A stretch of DNA of 22,617 nucleotides from Firmicutes bacterium UBA6811 (GCA_002452295.1 DKEX01000072.1:12665-35281); one strand, 5' to 3'. Numbered from the stretch's first letter, positions 1-6,981 are shown. The notes: generated by a model from the letters alone, not told the origin. Numbers and translations are program-made.

Positions 1-14
1 GAACTAACGCACCC

Positions 15-263
15 TCACTTAGCGAGGGCCTCGACTCTAGAAAGCACTCGGGTGTCATTTCCCTCTTTAACCAGCACTTCGTAAGAACCGGGATAGTACC
101 CAGGCACCTGGGCCGGTTGCTGCTTAGCGCCAAGGACTTCCGAGAGGAAAGTGACTACAACGGGTTCTATGTGGTGTCCGCGAAGGACGCTGTTGATGTG
201 GTCGAGCAAACGAGGCTTTTCCTTGATGCAATCGCGCAGTTGCTTGATGATGCTGCGGGGCAA
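15..263 (-). CDS. Hypothetical protein, weakly supported
   Basis: An open frame of 82 codons starts at a TTG and ends just inside the window. I do not recognise the product. The translation alternates hydrophobic and charged residues in a protein-like way (IEPVVVTFLSEVLG in the middle, YEVLVKEG near the end) and has no membrane segment. No convincing Shine-Dalgarno precedes the TTG, and two stop codons in the same frame lie just upstream, so it cannot be extended far. It lies about 55 bp downstream of hutP on the same strand and could be cotranscribed with it. The stretch looks less GC-rich than the rest of the window, so it may instead be the decayed end of a longer gene. Confidence 0.3.
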   Translation of the reverse strand: MPRSIIKQLRDCIKEKPRLLDHINSVLRGHHIEPVVVTFLSEVLGAKQQPAQVPGYYPGSYEVLVKEGNDTRVLSRVEALAK

Positions 264-317
264 TGACGGAGTAATCGTGACCCTGGCTCATCAGTGACCG
301 CAAGTGCTGCATGCTAA

Positions 318-758
318 CTAATCCGCCGGCACAGCCCTGTGCGCTACCGCGAGGCCGACATCGTCGAGGTGGAGGAGGCCGATCTCGAGGAAGACGGCCA
401 CCGACAGGTGTTCACCGGACCGGGCAACACCCACCTTGCCGCCGACGTTGAACCCTGCGGCCCGCGGCATGAGCTGCGCGAGCGCCTCCCGCGCCGCCCC
501 GGTCACCGCCCCTTCGTGCGGATGCGAGGCCGAGATGACCCCCTCGCGCTTGGCCGCCACGAGGATGCTCTCGACAGCCTTCGCGATGGACTGCACGAAG
601 GGCCCGCCGATGTCCACGGCCGCAGCGAGAATGCCTTCCTCTGCGAATACCCTCCTCAGATCGCGTTCCTGTTCCCTCGAGACCGACATGGCCATCTGCA
701 CCGCCGCTCTTGCAGCCGCGGCGCTCGGTCGTCCGTGACGCAAGTCCAATGCCTGCAC
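318..758 (-). CDS. hutP: HutP-family RNA-binding regulatory protein
   Basis: In Bacillus, HutP binds L-histidine and Mg2+ and then a hut mRNA terminator, allowing readthrough of histidine-utilization genes. Here the GTG start at 758 gives 146 residues, close to the family length of about 150, and is preceded by an AAAGGTGG Shine-Dalgarno about 10 nt upstream. Family-type blocks are visible: AEEGI, VDIGGPFVQ, KREGVI, GFNVGGKVGVAR, EHLSVAVFLEIGLLHL and HRAVP near the C-terminus. Upstream in-frame starts exist up to 893 but would add an arginine/glycine-rich stretch not expected for the family. The gene is transcribed away from the BMC operon from its own promoter near 865-893. No hut genes are in the window, so its RNA target is unknown. 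It may be a clostridial HutP paralogue with a different ligand. Confidence 0.85.
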   Translation of the reverse strand: MQALDLRHGRPSAAAARAAVQMAMSVSREQERDLRRVFAEEGILAAAVDIGGPFVQSIAKAVESILVAAKREGVISASHPHEGAVTGAAREALAQLMPRAAGFNVGGKVGVARSGEHLSVAVFLEIGLLHLDDVGLAVAHRAVPAD

Positions 759-864
759 CCTGCGAGCACCACCTTTCAGGCGCAAGGCGCGCCCCCGCGC
801 CGCCGCGAGGCCTCCCGGCGCTCTGTGTCCTCGGTTTCCATGCGCGTGCCAACCACCCGACCAC

Positions 865-893
865 ATTGTATACGAAGCCCCTATTGACGTCAA
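865..893 (-). promoter_or_regulatory. Predicted housekeeping promoter for hutP
   Basis: Read on the minus strand, TTGACG (888-893) is followed after exactly 17 nt by TACAAT (865-870). This is a near-consensus sigma-A promoter pointing at hutP, with transcription expected to start near 858 and a leader of about 100 nt. Its -35 box overlaps that of the divergent plus-strand promoter. Confidence 0.7.
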
Positions 894-912
894 AAGGGTA
901 CCGTGTTACGAT
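884..912 (+). promoter_or_regulatory. Predicted housekeeping promoter toward the BMC locus
   Basis: TTGACG (884-889), a 17-nt spacer and TACGAT (907-912) form a near-consensus sigma-A promoter. The -35 box is half of the perfect 10-bp palindrome TTGACGTCAA (884-893), whose other strand is the -35 of the hutP promoter, so the two polymerases cannot bind together. Just downstream lie GATACC repeats and a GTATAC palindrome (922-940) that could be an operator. It may originally have driven the SorC gene now reduced to a remnant and may now contribute to BMC operon transcription. Confidence 0.65.
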
Positions 913-1002
913 GATCCTGCAGATACCGATACCCGTATACCCACCATTGGAGTGAGCGCGCAAAGGGCCGCACGCTACCAATGCGCAAGGCGATGGTAGT
1001 TG

Positions 1003-1128
1003 ACTGGTGTTGCCGCCGGTGCTCATAAGGCGAGAGGGATTGTCGGCGCAGCGAGAGGCGGTTATGTCAACACCCTCATCATAGACGAGCTCGCTGCTCT
1101 CGAGATGATGCGCCTGGCCCGAGACCCG
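1003..1128 (+). pseudogene. Remnant of a SorC-family transcriptional regulator (C-terminal end only)
   Basis: About 42 codons translate to the typical end of a SorC/DeoR-type sugar-binding domain: GVAAGAHKARGIVGAARGGY followed by VNTLIIDELAALEMMRLA. The intact regulator downstream ends with the matching GGSHKVAGIRGALRRRFMNV and LVTDEATAKELL. A TAG lies in frame at 997-999, and no helix-turn-helix or other SorC sequence precedes it, so about 280 codons are missing. The frame then runs on without family similarity to a stop at 1351-1353. This looks like the scar of a regulator deleted or replaced during assembly of the locus. Confidence 0.7.
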
Positions 1129-1370
1129 CACGAATTCCACTATCCCGACCCTTCGTCGCCCATCAGGTATCCCCATCCGCCAGCCCAACGCTCGTCTCCC
1201 TGTCGGTTACGCCCGCAGGCGACGGAGCCCGTGCCGCTGATGACGATGACCCCTGGTGCCCGCGCGGTGGCTCGCCTGCAGGCCTCTCCAGGATCCGCCG
1301 AGAAAAAAGCGAGGGAACTCTCGCCATCGCTGAAGGAGTTCCTGTATCTATAGCGAACACATTGTTGTGA

Positions 1371-1402
1371 GCACGTTTGTGCGCCAGGAAGCACAAAAGT
1401 GC
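1371..1402. promoter_or_regulatory. Two GCAC-N4-GTGC dyads, candidate operator of the SorC regulator
   Basis: GCACGTTTGTGC (1371-1382) and GCACAAAAGTGC (1391-1402) are two perfect inverted repeats whose centres are 20 bp apart, about two helical turns. Together they also form a larger dyad, TTTGTGC-N8-GCACAAA (1376-1397). Tetrameric SorC regulators bind paired dyads of this sort. The position about 85-115 bp before the regulator's start suggests autoregulation and control of the operon. I could not find a clear promoter directly beside it. Confidence 0.5.
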
Positions 1403-1485
1403 CACTGCTCAGGATTGTTGGCCCCGAGTTCCCGGGGGTGTGCGATGGTCCCCGGGGTGCGAAGTTGGGAAGTGGTGCCACAGAC

Positions 1486-2448
1486 ATGGACACGGCCTTG
1501 AAAGACGCAGAGATCCTCGTCGAGATTGCCCGCATGTACTACGAGTACGGTCTCGGCCAGCAGGAGATCGCCGAGAGAGTGGGGCTATCGCGCAGTCGTG
1601 TTTCAAGGATGCTGGCGAGGGCAAAAGAACTTGGCATCGTGCAGGTGACCATATCTGACTCTTACAGGGAGGAATCGGAGCTTGCACGGCAGCTTCAGGA
1701 AAGGTTCGGGCTGAAGCGGGCTGTGGTCTGTCCGGTGCCCCGGTCAAGCCGGCGGCCGCTGACGTGGCACCTGGGGCAGGCGGCTGCGAGGCTCCTCAGG
1801 GAGGTCGTCCGGGACAACGACACGATCGGGGTAACCGGCGGCAGCACGATGCTTCAGGTCGCGCGGGCGCTTCGGCCCGCGAGGCGCGCAGGCATAAGCG
1901 TAGTTCAACTTGAAGGAACGCTTTCCGGAAAAGGCGAGTCGCTGATCCACGGAAATGAGATAGCTCTCCTATTCGCAAAAGCGTTCGGCGGGGTGCCGTA
2001 CTTCCTCTCTGTGCCCGCAATTGTCGAGCATGGAGAGGTTAAGGAGGCTCTTGTGAGCGACCGCAATCTGTCCAGAGTGCTCGAGCTTGGCAAAGCTGCG
2101 AATGTTGCCGTGTTTACGGTCGGGCGCCCTGACAGATCGTCCATCCTGGTCGAGGCCGGTTATTCTTCGCCCCAGGAGATGGAAGCGCTGGTTACGAGGG
2201 GCGCAGTCGGCGACCTGTGTTCGCGGTTTTTTGCGGAGGACGGGTCCATTTGCGACGAGGCCCTGGATCGGCGGACGATCGGGCTTGACCTCGAGGAGTT
2301 TGCGCGCAAGGGTTTCTCTATTGCGGTGGCTGGCGGGTCGCACAAGGTTGCGGGGATAAGAGGGGCGCTCCGGAGGCGGTTCATGAACGTGCTCGTTACT
2401 GATGAAGCCACGGCGAAAGAGCTCTTGAGTTTACAGGACCGGGAGTAG
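1486..2448 (+). CDS. SorC-family transcriptional regulator of the BMC operon
   Basis: The 320-residue product has the length and layout of SorC/DeoR-type sugar-sensing regulators. An N-terminal helix-turn-helix lies at about residues 10-55 (MYYEYGLGQQEIAERVGLSR, then SRVSRMLARAKELGIV). It is followed by a sugar-phosphate-binding domain with GVTGGSTM, VQLEG and the closing AVAGGSHKVAGIRGAL. The ATG at 1486 is chosen because family members begin just before the helix-turn-helix. An upstream in-frame ATG at 1399 would add 29 residues of low-complexity sequence and would overlap the second operator-like dyad. It is the first gene of the microcompartment operon and most likely senses a phosphorylated pentose or deoxypentose. 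The ligand is inferred from the neighbouring deoC and rpiB-like genes, not visible in the protein. Confidence 0.88.
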   Translation: MDTALKDAEILVEIARMYYEYGLGQQEIAERVGLSRSRVSRMLARAKELGIVQVTISDSYREESELARQLQERFGLKRAVVCPVPRSSRRPLTWHLGQAAARLLREVVRDNDTIGVTGGSTMLQVARALRPARRAGISVVQLEGTLSGKGESLIHGNEIALLFAKAFGGVPYFLSVPAIVEHGEVKEALVSDRNLSRVLELGKAANVAVFTVGRPDRSSILVEAGYSSPQEMEALVTRGAVGDLCSRFFAEDGSICDEALDRRTIGLDLEEFARKGFSIAVAGGSHKVAGIRGALRRRFMNVLVTDEATAKELLSLQDRE

Positions 2449-2486
2449 CCTGTCCCGGGCACGGGGTACGCTGGGGGGAGATCCGG

Positions 2487-4364
2487 ATGGCGCTTGATAC
2501 GGACTTGATGTCGGTTCAGGAAGCAAGGGACGCTGTGCGGCGCGCCGCCGAGGCCCGCGCGAGGCTGGGCTCGCTCACCCAGGAGCAGGTGGACCGTATC
2601 ATGATGAACATGGCCGAAGCAGGGCGGGCCAACGCTCGCGCCCTTGCGAAGCTGGCAGTCGAAGAGACAGGCTTCGGAGTGTACGAGGATAAGATCACGA
2701 AGAACCTCTTCGCCTCTGAGCGCGTGTACGAGGCTATCCGGGATCTCAGGACGGTCGGCATCATACGTCGTGACCCGTCCCGCAAGGTTGCCGAGATCGC
2801 GGAGCCAGTGGGTGTCATCGTGGCGCTCGTTCCGTCCACCAATCCCACTTCGACGGTGATATACAAGAGCCTCATAAGCCTGAAGGCCCGCAACCCCATC
2901 GTGTTCAGCCCGCATCCGTCGGCGTGCAGGTGCAGTTGCCAGGCTGCGCAGGTCATGGCCGATGCTGCTGCCGCCGCCGGGGCGCCCAGGAGTGCGATCC
3001 AGTGCCTGGTCCACCCAACGAAGCAGGCCACCGACGAACTCATGCATCATCCCGAGGCGGCGCTCATTCTCGCCACAGGCGGGTCGGCGATGGTGAAGGC
3101 GGCATACAGCTCAGGCAAGCCCGCCTATGGGGTGGGGCCAGGCAACGTGCCGGCGTTCATCGAACGTACCACCGACATAAAGAGGGCCGTGTCTGACATC
3201 TTTGGCAGCAAGACCTTCGACAACGGCACGATCTGCGCGTCCGAGCAGGCGATAGTGACTGAATCAGTCATCGAGAACCAGGTCGTGGAGGAGGTCAGAA
3301 CGCAAGGCGGGTATTTCCTGAGCGATCCAGAGGCGATGGCGCTCGCCAGGGTTGTGGTGGGTCCCGGAGGCAATATCAGCCCATCCATAGTGGGGAGGAG
3401 CGCCACGACCATCGCGCGGATGGCGGGTCTCTCGGTGCCGGACGGCACCAGGGTCCTGCTTGCTCGCCTCGCGGGAGTTGGGCCTGACTACCCGCTCTCA
3501 CGAGAGAAGCTCAGCCCTATTCTGGCTTTCTACGTCGAGCCTGACTGGCAGGCGGCCTGTGAGCGATGTATTGAGATCCTGAGGTTCGGCGGGGTTGGGC
3601 ACAGCCTCGTCATCCACTCGCGGAACGCGGCTGTCATCAGAGAGTTCGCCATGAAGAAGCCGGTATTCAGGATACTGGTCAACACGCCGTCGTCCCAGGG
3701 CGCCATTGGGGCGACCACCGGGCTTGACCCGGCGCTGACGCTTGGCTGTGGCACCTGGGGCGGCAGCATCACCGGCGATAACGTGGGCCCGCTACACCTC
3801 ATCAACGTGAAGCGCGTGGCGTACGGCCTGGCCTCTGAGGACGTTGACGGGCTCTACGAGGAGACGGCCGCGGGCGCCGGGACGACCGTGGTCCGGAAGG
3901 GCAGAGACCCCTCAAGCGCCTACGCCGGCTCGGAACCGCTATTCCGTGGGGCTGCCGCAGGAGAACCAGGGCCGAGGAGGGTGGAGGCGGCGCCCGGGCC
4001 GACAGGGCGCAGGCCTGTGCCGACCATCGTTGGTCCGGCGGCGGCGGTTGACAGGCCCGTCGTGACGCCCTTACCTACGGGAGGCAGGGTCCAGAAGACG
4101 GCCGGGCCACAGGAGGCCGCACGAGGCCAGGCCGCCGGCCGGCCGGCCCACCAGACGAGGCTCGTCACAGACGAGGACATACGGGTCGTGGTCGATAGGT
4201 TCCTTTCCGAGTTGAAGGGTGCTGGAAGCAGCGGAAGCAGTGGGGGGGCGGAGGCGACAGGGGCGGCTGAGACGGCGCAGGCATGCGGCTGCATGCCGGA
4301 GCAACATGCTGGGCTACTACGCGACCCGAACGGCGTGAGAGCAGCGGCACACAACAATGAGTGA
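2487..4364 (+). CDS. CoA-acylating aldehyde dehydrogenase (BMC type) with C-terminal encapsulation peptide
   Basis: This enzyme oxidises an aldehyde, here probably acetaldehyde from DeoC, to acyl-CoA with NAD+. Residues 1-450 match the EutE/PduP family: VPSTNPTS (115-122), ATGGSAMV (196-203), GVGPGNVPAFIE (215-226), the catalytic Cys250 in FDNGTICASEQ, and GTWGGS near 422. The family is usually about 460-500 residues, but this protein has 625. The extra part is a Pro/Gly/Ala-rich linker (about 470-555), then a predicted amphipathic helix at 560-577 (VTDEDIRVVVDRFLSELK) typical of an encapsulation peptide. An unusual Ser/Gly/Ala tail containing CGC follows to residue 625. The ATG follows a GGGGGGAG Shine-Dalgarno. 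Its last codons run up to the ribosome-binding site of the next gene, showing tight coupling. Confidence 0.93.
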   Translation: MALDTDLMSVQEARDAVRRAAEARARLGSLTQEQVDRIMMNMAEAGRANARALAKLAVEETGFGVYEDKITKNLFASERVYEAIRDLRTVGIIRRDPSRKVAEIAEPVGVIVALVPSTNPTSTVIYKSLISLKARNPIVFSPHPSACRCSCQAAQVMADAAAAAGAPRSAIQCLVHPTKQATDELMHHPEAALILATGGSAMVKAAYSSGKPAYGVGPGNVPAFIERTTDIKRAVSDIFGSKTFDNGTICASEQAIVTESVIENQVVEEVRTQGGYFLSDPEAMALARVVVGPGGNISPSIVGRSATTIARMAGLSVPDGTRVLLARLAGVGPDYPLSREKLSPILAFYVEPDWQAACERCIEILRFGGVGHSLVIHSRNAAVIREFAMKKPVFRILVNTPSSQGAIGATTGLDPALTLGCGTWGGSITGDNVGPLHLINVKRVAYGLASEDVDGLYEETAAGAGTTVVRKGRDPSSAYAGSEPLFRGAAAGEPGPRRVEAAPGPTGRRPVPTIVGPAAAVDRPVVTPLPTGGRVQKTAGPQEAARGQAAGRPAHQTRLVTDEDIRVVVDRFLSELKGAGSSGSSGGAEATGAAETAQACGCMPEQHAGLLRDPNGVRAAAHNNE

Positions 4365-4365
4365 T

Positions 4366-4372
4366 GGGGAGG
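4366..4372 (+). promoter_or_regulatory. Ribosome-binding site deciding the GTG start of the first BMC-H gene
   Basis: GGGGAGG lies 8 nt before the GTG at 4381. An alternative ATG at 4357, which overlaps the end of the dehydrogenase gene, has no Shine-Dalgarno. The GTG start also gives the N-terminus expected for the family. Confidence 0.7.
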
Positions 4373-4380
4373 CAGGACCT

Positions 4381-4656
4381 GTGGTTCAGGACGCACTGGG
4401 GATGGTTGAGACCAGAGGCCTCGTGGGAGCCATCGAGGCGGCGGACGCCATGGTCAAGGCGGCAAACGTGGTGCTCATCGGCAAGGAATACATCGGCGGC
4501 GGCTATGTGACCGTTATGGTCCGAGGGGATGTCGGCGCGGTGAAGGCCGCGACCGACGCGGGCGCGGGCGCGGCTGCGAGGGTCGGCGAACTCGTAAGCG
4601 TGCACGTGATCCCGAGGCCGCACACCGACGTTGACAGGGTCCTGCCGAAGGCGTGA
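4381..4656 (+). CDS. BMC-H hexameric shell protein 1
   Basis: This is a single BMC-domain protein that forms the hexagonal tiles of the microcompartment shell. The 91 residues show the canonical domain: DALGMVETRGLVGAIEAADA, then MVKAANVVLIGK, the central pore loop YIGGGYVTV, MVRGDVGAVKAATDAG and the closing HVIPRPH. It resembles the second BMC-H gene at 6676 throughout, so the two probably arose by duplication. The pore loop has three glycines (IGGG), where PduA has a serine in the middle, so the pore lining is probably backbone only. It is translated from a GTG directly behind the dehydrogenase gene. Confidence 0.95.
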   Translation: MVQDALGMVETRGLVGAIEAADAMVKAANVVLIGKEYIGGGYVTVMVRGDVGAVKAATDAGAGAAARVGELVSVHVIPRPHTDVDRVLPKA

Positions 4657-4681
4657 CGGACGTCAACCGGCTGGGGTCGGA

Positions 4682-4706
4682 GCGACGGGGCACCGTCCCG
4701 GGTCGC
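4682..4706 (+). other. Possible mRNA hairpin between BMC-H and pduL
   Basis: GCGAC (4682-4686) pairs with GTCGC (4702-4706), and GGG with CCC inside, separated by small internal mismatches. It lies in the 179-bp gap between the first shell gene and pduL, where no gene is visible. It has no U-tract, so an RNA-processing or stability role is as likely as attenuation. Confidence 0.25.
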
Positions 4707-4835
4707 CCATTCATCCGGTCGAAGGCCCTTCCCGGGTGGTGCGGGAGCGGCGCGGCAGCCACGTACGTGCTCCGGGGAAACGCAGAGCGCCAGCGAAGAC
4801 CTGGCGCTATGGATGCACGGCAAGGATAGGTGGAA

Positions 4836-5582
4836 ATGGACACTGGCTCGCTCGAGAGTCTGATTGCCAGGTGCATAAGAGAGCTTGAGGCAAGAGGCCT
4901 TCCGGTTCCCGGGCCGGGTCACTCGCCCGTGCCTTCGGATGCGAGCACCGGGTCGGCATCCCGTGGCATGGTGGACGGTGCCGGAGCAGGCAGGTCGAAG
5001 GGGTTCGCGGTGGCGGTGGGCGTTTCGAACCGGCACGTACACCTGTGCGAAAGGGACTTTGAAGCGCTGTTCGGAGCCGAGGCTGCCAGGCGGGGTCTTG
5101 CGAAGTTACGCGATCTTTCGCAGCCGGGGCAGTTTGTCGCGCACGAGGTGGTGTCCCTTGTGGGCCCCAAAGGAAGCATACACTCGGTCAGGGTGCTCGG
5201 CCCTTTGCGGGCGAAGACCCAGGTTGAGGTAAGCCGCACAGACGCGTATGCCCTGGGCATCTCGCCCCCGGTGCGTGACTCCGGGGACGTCGAGGGGTCT
5301 GCGCCCATCGTGCTCACAGGGCCGGGCGGGATCGCAAGCCTGAAAGAGGGCGCCATCATTACGGCCAGGCACATCCACATGAAGCCGGAGGAGGCATCCC
5401 GGTGGGGGCTTGGGGATGGCGACCGTGTGGAGGTGGAGGTCCCGGGGCCGCGCGGGCTTGCGTTCCGAGAGGTGCTCGTCAGGGTGAGTGAGACGTTCAG
5501 GCTCGAGATGCACGTGGACACCGACGAAGCCAACGCGGCGCTCCTGCGAAACGGCGATTTCGTGGAGGCCGTGTGCAGGTGA
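4836..5582 (+). CDS. pduL: PduL-type phosphate propanoyl/acetyl-transferase with N-terminal encapsulation peptide
   Basis: PduL converts acyl-CoA plus phosphate to acyl phosphate and free CoA, regenerating CoA inside the shell. The ATG at 4836 has AAGGA 9 nt upstream; a GTG at 4830 is possible but sits too close to it. The 248 residues contain the two related beta-barrel halves of the family. SNRHVHL (65-70, His67 and His69) and TARHIHM (177-182, His179 and His181) are the zinc-binding motifs, and LEMHVDTDEAN (His226) supplies a further expected metal ligand. Residues 1-21 (TGSLESLIARCIRELEARG) form an amphipathic helix followed by a roughly 30-residue Gly/Pro/Ser linker, the expected encapsulation peptide. 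No acetate kinase is in the window, so acetyl phosphate must be used elsewhere. Confidence 0.95.
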   Translation: MDTGSLESLIARCIRELEARGLPVPGPGHSPVPSDASTGSASRGMVDGAGAGRSKGFAVAVGVSNRHVHLCERDFEALFGAEAARRGLAKLRDLSQPGQFVAHEVVSLVGPKGSIHSVRVLGPLRAKTQVEVSRTDAYALGISPPVRDSGDVEGSAPIVLTGPGGIASLKEGAIITARHIHMKPEEASRWGLGDGDRVEVEVPGPRGLAFREVLVRVSETFRLEMHVDTDEANAALLRNGDFVEAVCR

Positions 5583-5673
5583 AATGCCCGCCTTCAAGAC
5601 GACCGCAGGGAGTCGCCGGAGTAGCGCGGGAGAGGACCGTTAGTTCCGGACTGATGCTGGAGGGATAATCCCC

Positions 5674-6222
5674 GTGGGTGCAGCGATAGGCCTCGTAGAG
5701 TTCGCCAACGTGACCAGGGGAATAGAGGGCACAGACGCCATGGTCAAGGCAGCCGACGTCGAGCTTCTGCTCGCGCGGCCCACATGCCCGGGAAAGTTCA
5801 CGACCCTCGTGTCGGGAGATGTGGGCGCCGTGAAAAGCTCTGTCGCTGCAGGGATCGCAACGGGTGCCGATGCGGTGGTGGACGAGTTCGTCCTGCCCAA
5901 CGTACATCCCGGGGTGTTCCCGGCCATAACGGCCACGTCAGACATACGGGAGGTCAAGGCGCTCGGGGTGATCGAGACTTTCACGGTGGCGTCCGCGATA
6001 GTCGCCGCCGATGCGGCCTTGAAAGCTGCGGCGGTGGAAGCCATTGAGCTGCGCCTCGCCATCGGCCTTGGCGGCAAGTGCTTCGTAACCCTCACGGGCG
6101 ATGTGGGCGCGGTGCAGGCGGCTGTCGCCGCGGGCAGCGCCGATGTGAGCGCGAAGGGACTCCTCGTTTCGCGCGTGGTGATCCCTGCACCTGCAAAGGA
6201 GCTTGTCCAGGCACTTCTGTGA
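5674..6222 (+). CDS. pduT: PduT-like tandem BMC-domain shell protein (BMC-T) with Fe-S ligand Cys
   Basis: The 182-residue protein carries two BMC domains (about 1-90 and 95-182) and should form a pseudohexameric trimer in the shell. The first domain holds RPTCPGKFTTLVSGDVGAV, and its cysteine is residue 38, the same position as in Salmonella and Citrobacter PduT, where three copies bind a [4Fe-4S] cluster at the trimer pore. NVHPGVFPAI and the second-domain GLGGKCFVTLTGDVGAVQ also match PduT. Translation starts at a GTG behind GGAGGG. A PduS-like protein is encoded in the same operon, and together they could pass electrons across the shell. The cluster itself is inferred from family knowledge. 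Confidence 0.93.
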   Translation: MGAAIGLVEFANVTRGIEGTDAMVKAADVELLLARPTCPGKFTTLVSGDVGAVKSSVAAGIATGADAVVDEFVLPNVHPGVFPAITATSDIREVKALGVIETFTVASAIVAADAALKAAAVEAIELRLAIGLGGKCFVTLTGDVGAVQAAVAAGSADVSAKGLLVSRVVIPAPAKELVQALL

Positions 6223-6234
6223 CACGGGTGAGGC

Positions 6235-6240
6235 GGGAGG
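6235..6240 (+). promoter_or_regulatory. Ribosome-binding site deciding the start of the unassigned BMC protein
   Basis: GGGAGG lies 8 nt before the GTG at 6249. The other in-frame GTG at 6228 has no such site, and the protein beginning at 6249 starts right at the recognisable ITEGEL motif. Confidence 0.6.
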
Positions 6241-6248
6241 ACGCTGCG

Positions 6249-6656
6249 GTGCGTGCGGTTATCACCGAGGGCGAACTGAAGAGGCTTGCAGATACGTCAA
6301 GAATCACGGTGCCGCGCGGCGCCATCGTGACCCCGGCAGCCAGGGACTATGCCGGAGAGCACGGGATAGCCCTGGTCGAGACGGCCGAGACGGACGTCGC
6401 CGGGGCGGGCATTGCACCTCGCGTCGCCGGGTCTTCCCTGGGCGAAGAGGCGCGCGGCCAGGTCCGTGCAGGATACCTCGAAGCTGGGCACATCGAGGTG
6501 GGCATGCAGGTAGAGGAACTTATGCTGATGATAGCCCGCGCAGCCGTTGCAAAGCTGAGGCCTTGCCCGGCCCCTGAAGTCCTGGTCCGTGTGATAGCTA
6601 CGGTGCTGGCCCGTTTGGGTTACGCAGTCGGGGTGTCCGGGGTTACGCAGGGTTAG
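6249..6656 (+). CDS. Unassigned BMC-operon protein with EutT/EutQ-like N-terminal motif
   Basis: I cannot assign a function to this 135-residue protein. Residues 4-42 (ITEGELKRL, then VPRGAIVTPAARDYAGEHGI) resemble the short N-terminal segment at the start of EutT, EutQ and related BMC proteins. None of their catalytic domains follows. The middle (45-80) is Ala/Gly/Glu-rich, and the C-terminal 50 residues contain helical stretches (VEELMLMIARAAVAKLR and EVLVRVIATVLARLGY) that could dock to the shell or another protein. It starts 27 nt after the BMC-T stop and ends 19 nt before the second BMC-H, so it is firmly inside the operon. It could be an assembly or scaffold factor, but that is a guess. 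Confidence 0.8.
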   Translation: MRAVITEGELKRLADTSRITVPRGAIVTPAARDYAGEHGIALVETAETDVAGAGIAPRVAGSSLGEEARGQVRAGYLEAGHIEVGMQVEELMLMIARAAVAKLRPCPAPEVLVRVIATVLARLGYAVGVSGVTQG

Positions 6657-6675
6657 CGAAAGGGGGTGAACCCAA

Positions 6676-6981
6676 ATGGCCATGGAAGCGCTGGGAATGA
6701 TTGAAACCAGGGGGCTTGTCGCGATGATAGAGGCCGCCGACGCTATGGTCAAGGCGGCGAACGTGAGCCTCGTTGGCTGGGAGAGGATCGGCGGAGGGTA
6801 CGTGACCGTCCTGGTGAGAGGAGAAGTGGCGGCGTGCAAGTCGGCGTGTGACGCCGGGGCAGCGGCTGCTTCCAAGATCGGCGAGGTCGTGTCGGTGCAC
6901 GTCATTCCGAGACCGCACTTCGATCTCGAGGGCAAGCTGCCCATCTCCCTGCCGGAGGCGAAGAAGGAGAAAGGCCAGTAG
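6676..6981 (+). CDS. BMC-H hexameric shell protein 2
   Basis: This is a single BMC-domain shell protein of 101 residues. It has EALGMIETRGLVAMIEAADA, MVKAANVSLVGW, the pore loop RIGGGYVTV, LVRGEVAACKSACDAG and the closing HVIPRPH. A charged C-terminal tail (LPEAKKEKGQ) is absent from the first BMC-H. The cysteine in the AACKSA helix is another difference. The start is an ATG preceded by AGGGGGTGA, one of the strongest ribosome-binding sites in the operon, so this may be the major shell tile. The 205-bp gap after it contains several hairpins that could raise its transcript level relative to downstream genes. Confidence 0.95.
   Translation: MAMEALGMIETRGLVAMIEAADAMVKAANVSLVGWERIGGGYVTVLVRGEVAACKSACDAGAAAASKIGEVVSVHVIPRPHFDLEGKLPISLPEAKKEKGQ

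Noticed and set aside
9..30. Short inverted repeat CCCTC/GAGGG at the window start
   Set aside because: A 5-bp stem is too weak to call a terminator, and it overlaps the end of a doubtful ORF.
339..887. Long plus-strand open frame opposite hutP
   Set aside because: Its translation is Arg/His-rich low-complexity sequence, while the opposite strand encodes clear HutP motifs. It is a GC-driven shadow.
1000..1353. The whole open frame as an intact small gene
   Set aside because: Only its first 42 or so codons resemble a protein family, and they are the C-terminal end of a much larger one. The rest is Pro/Arg-rich without family features, so it was called a remnant.
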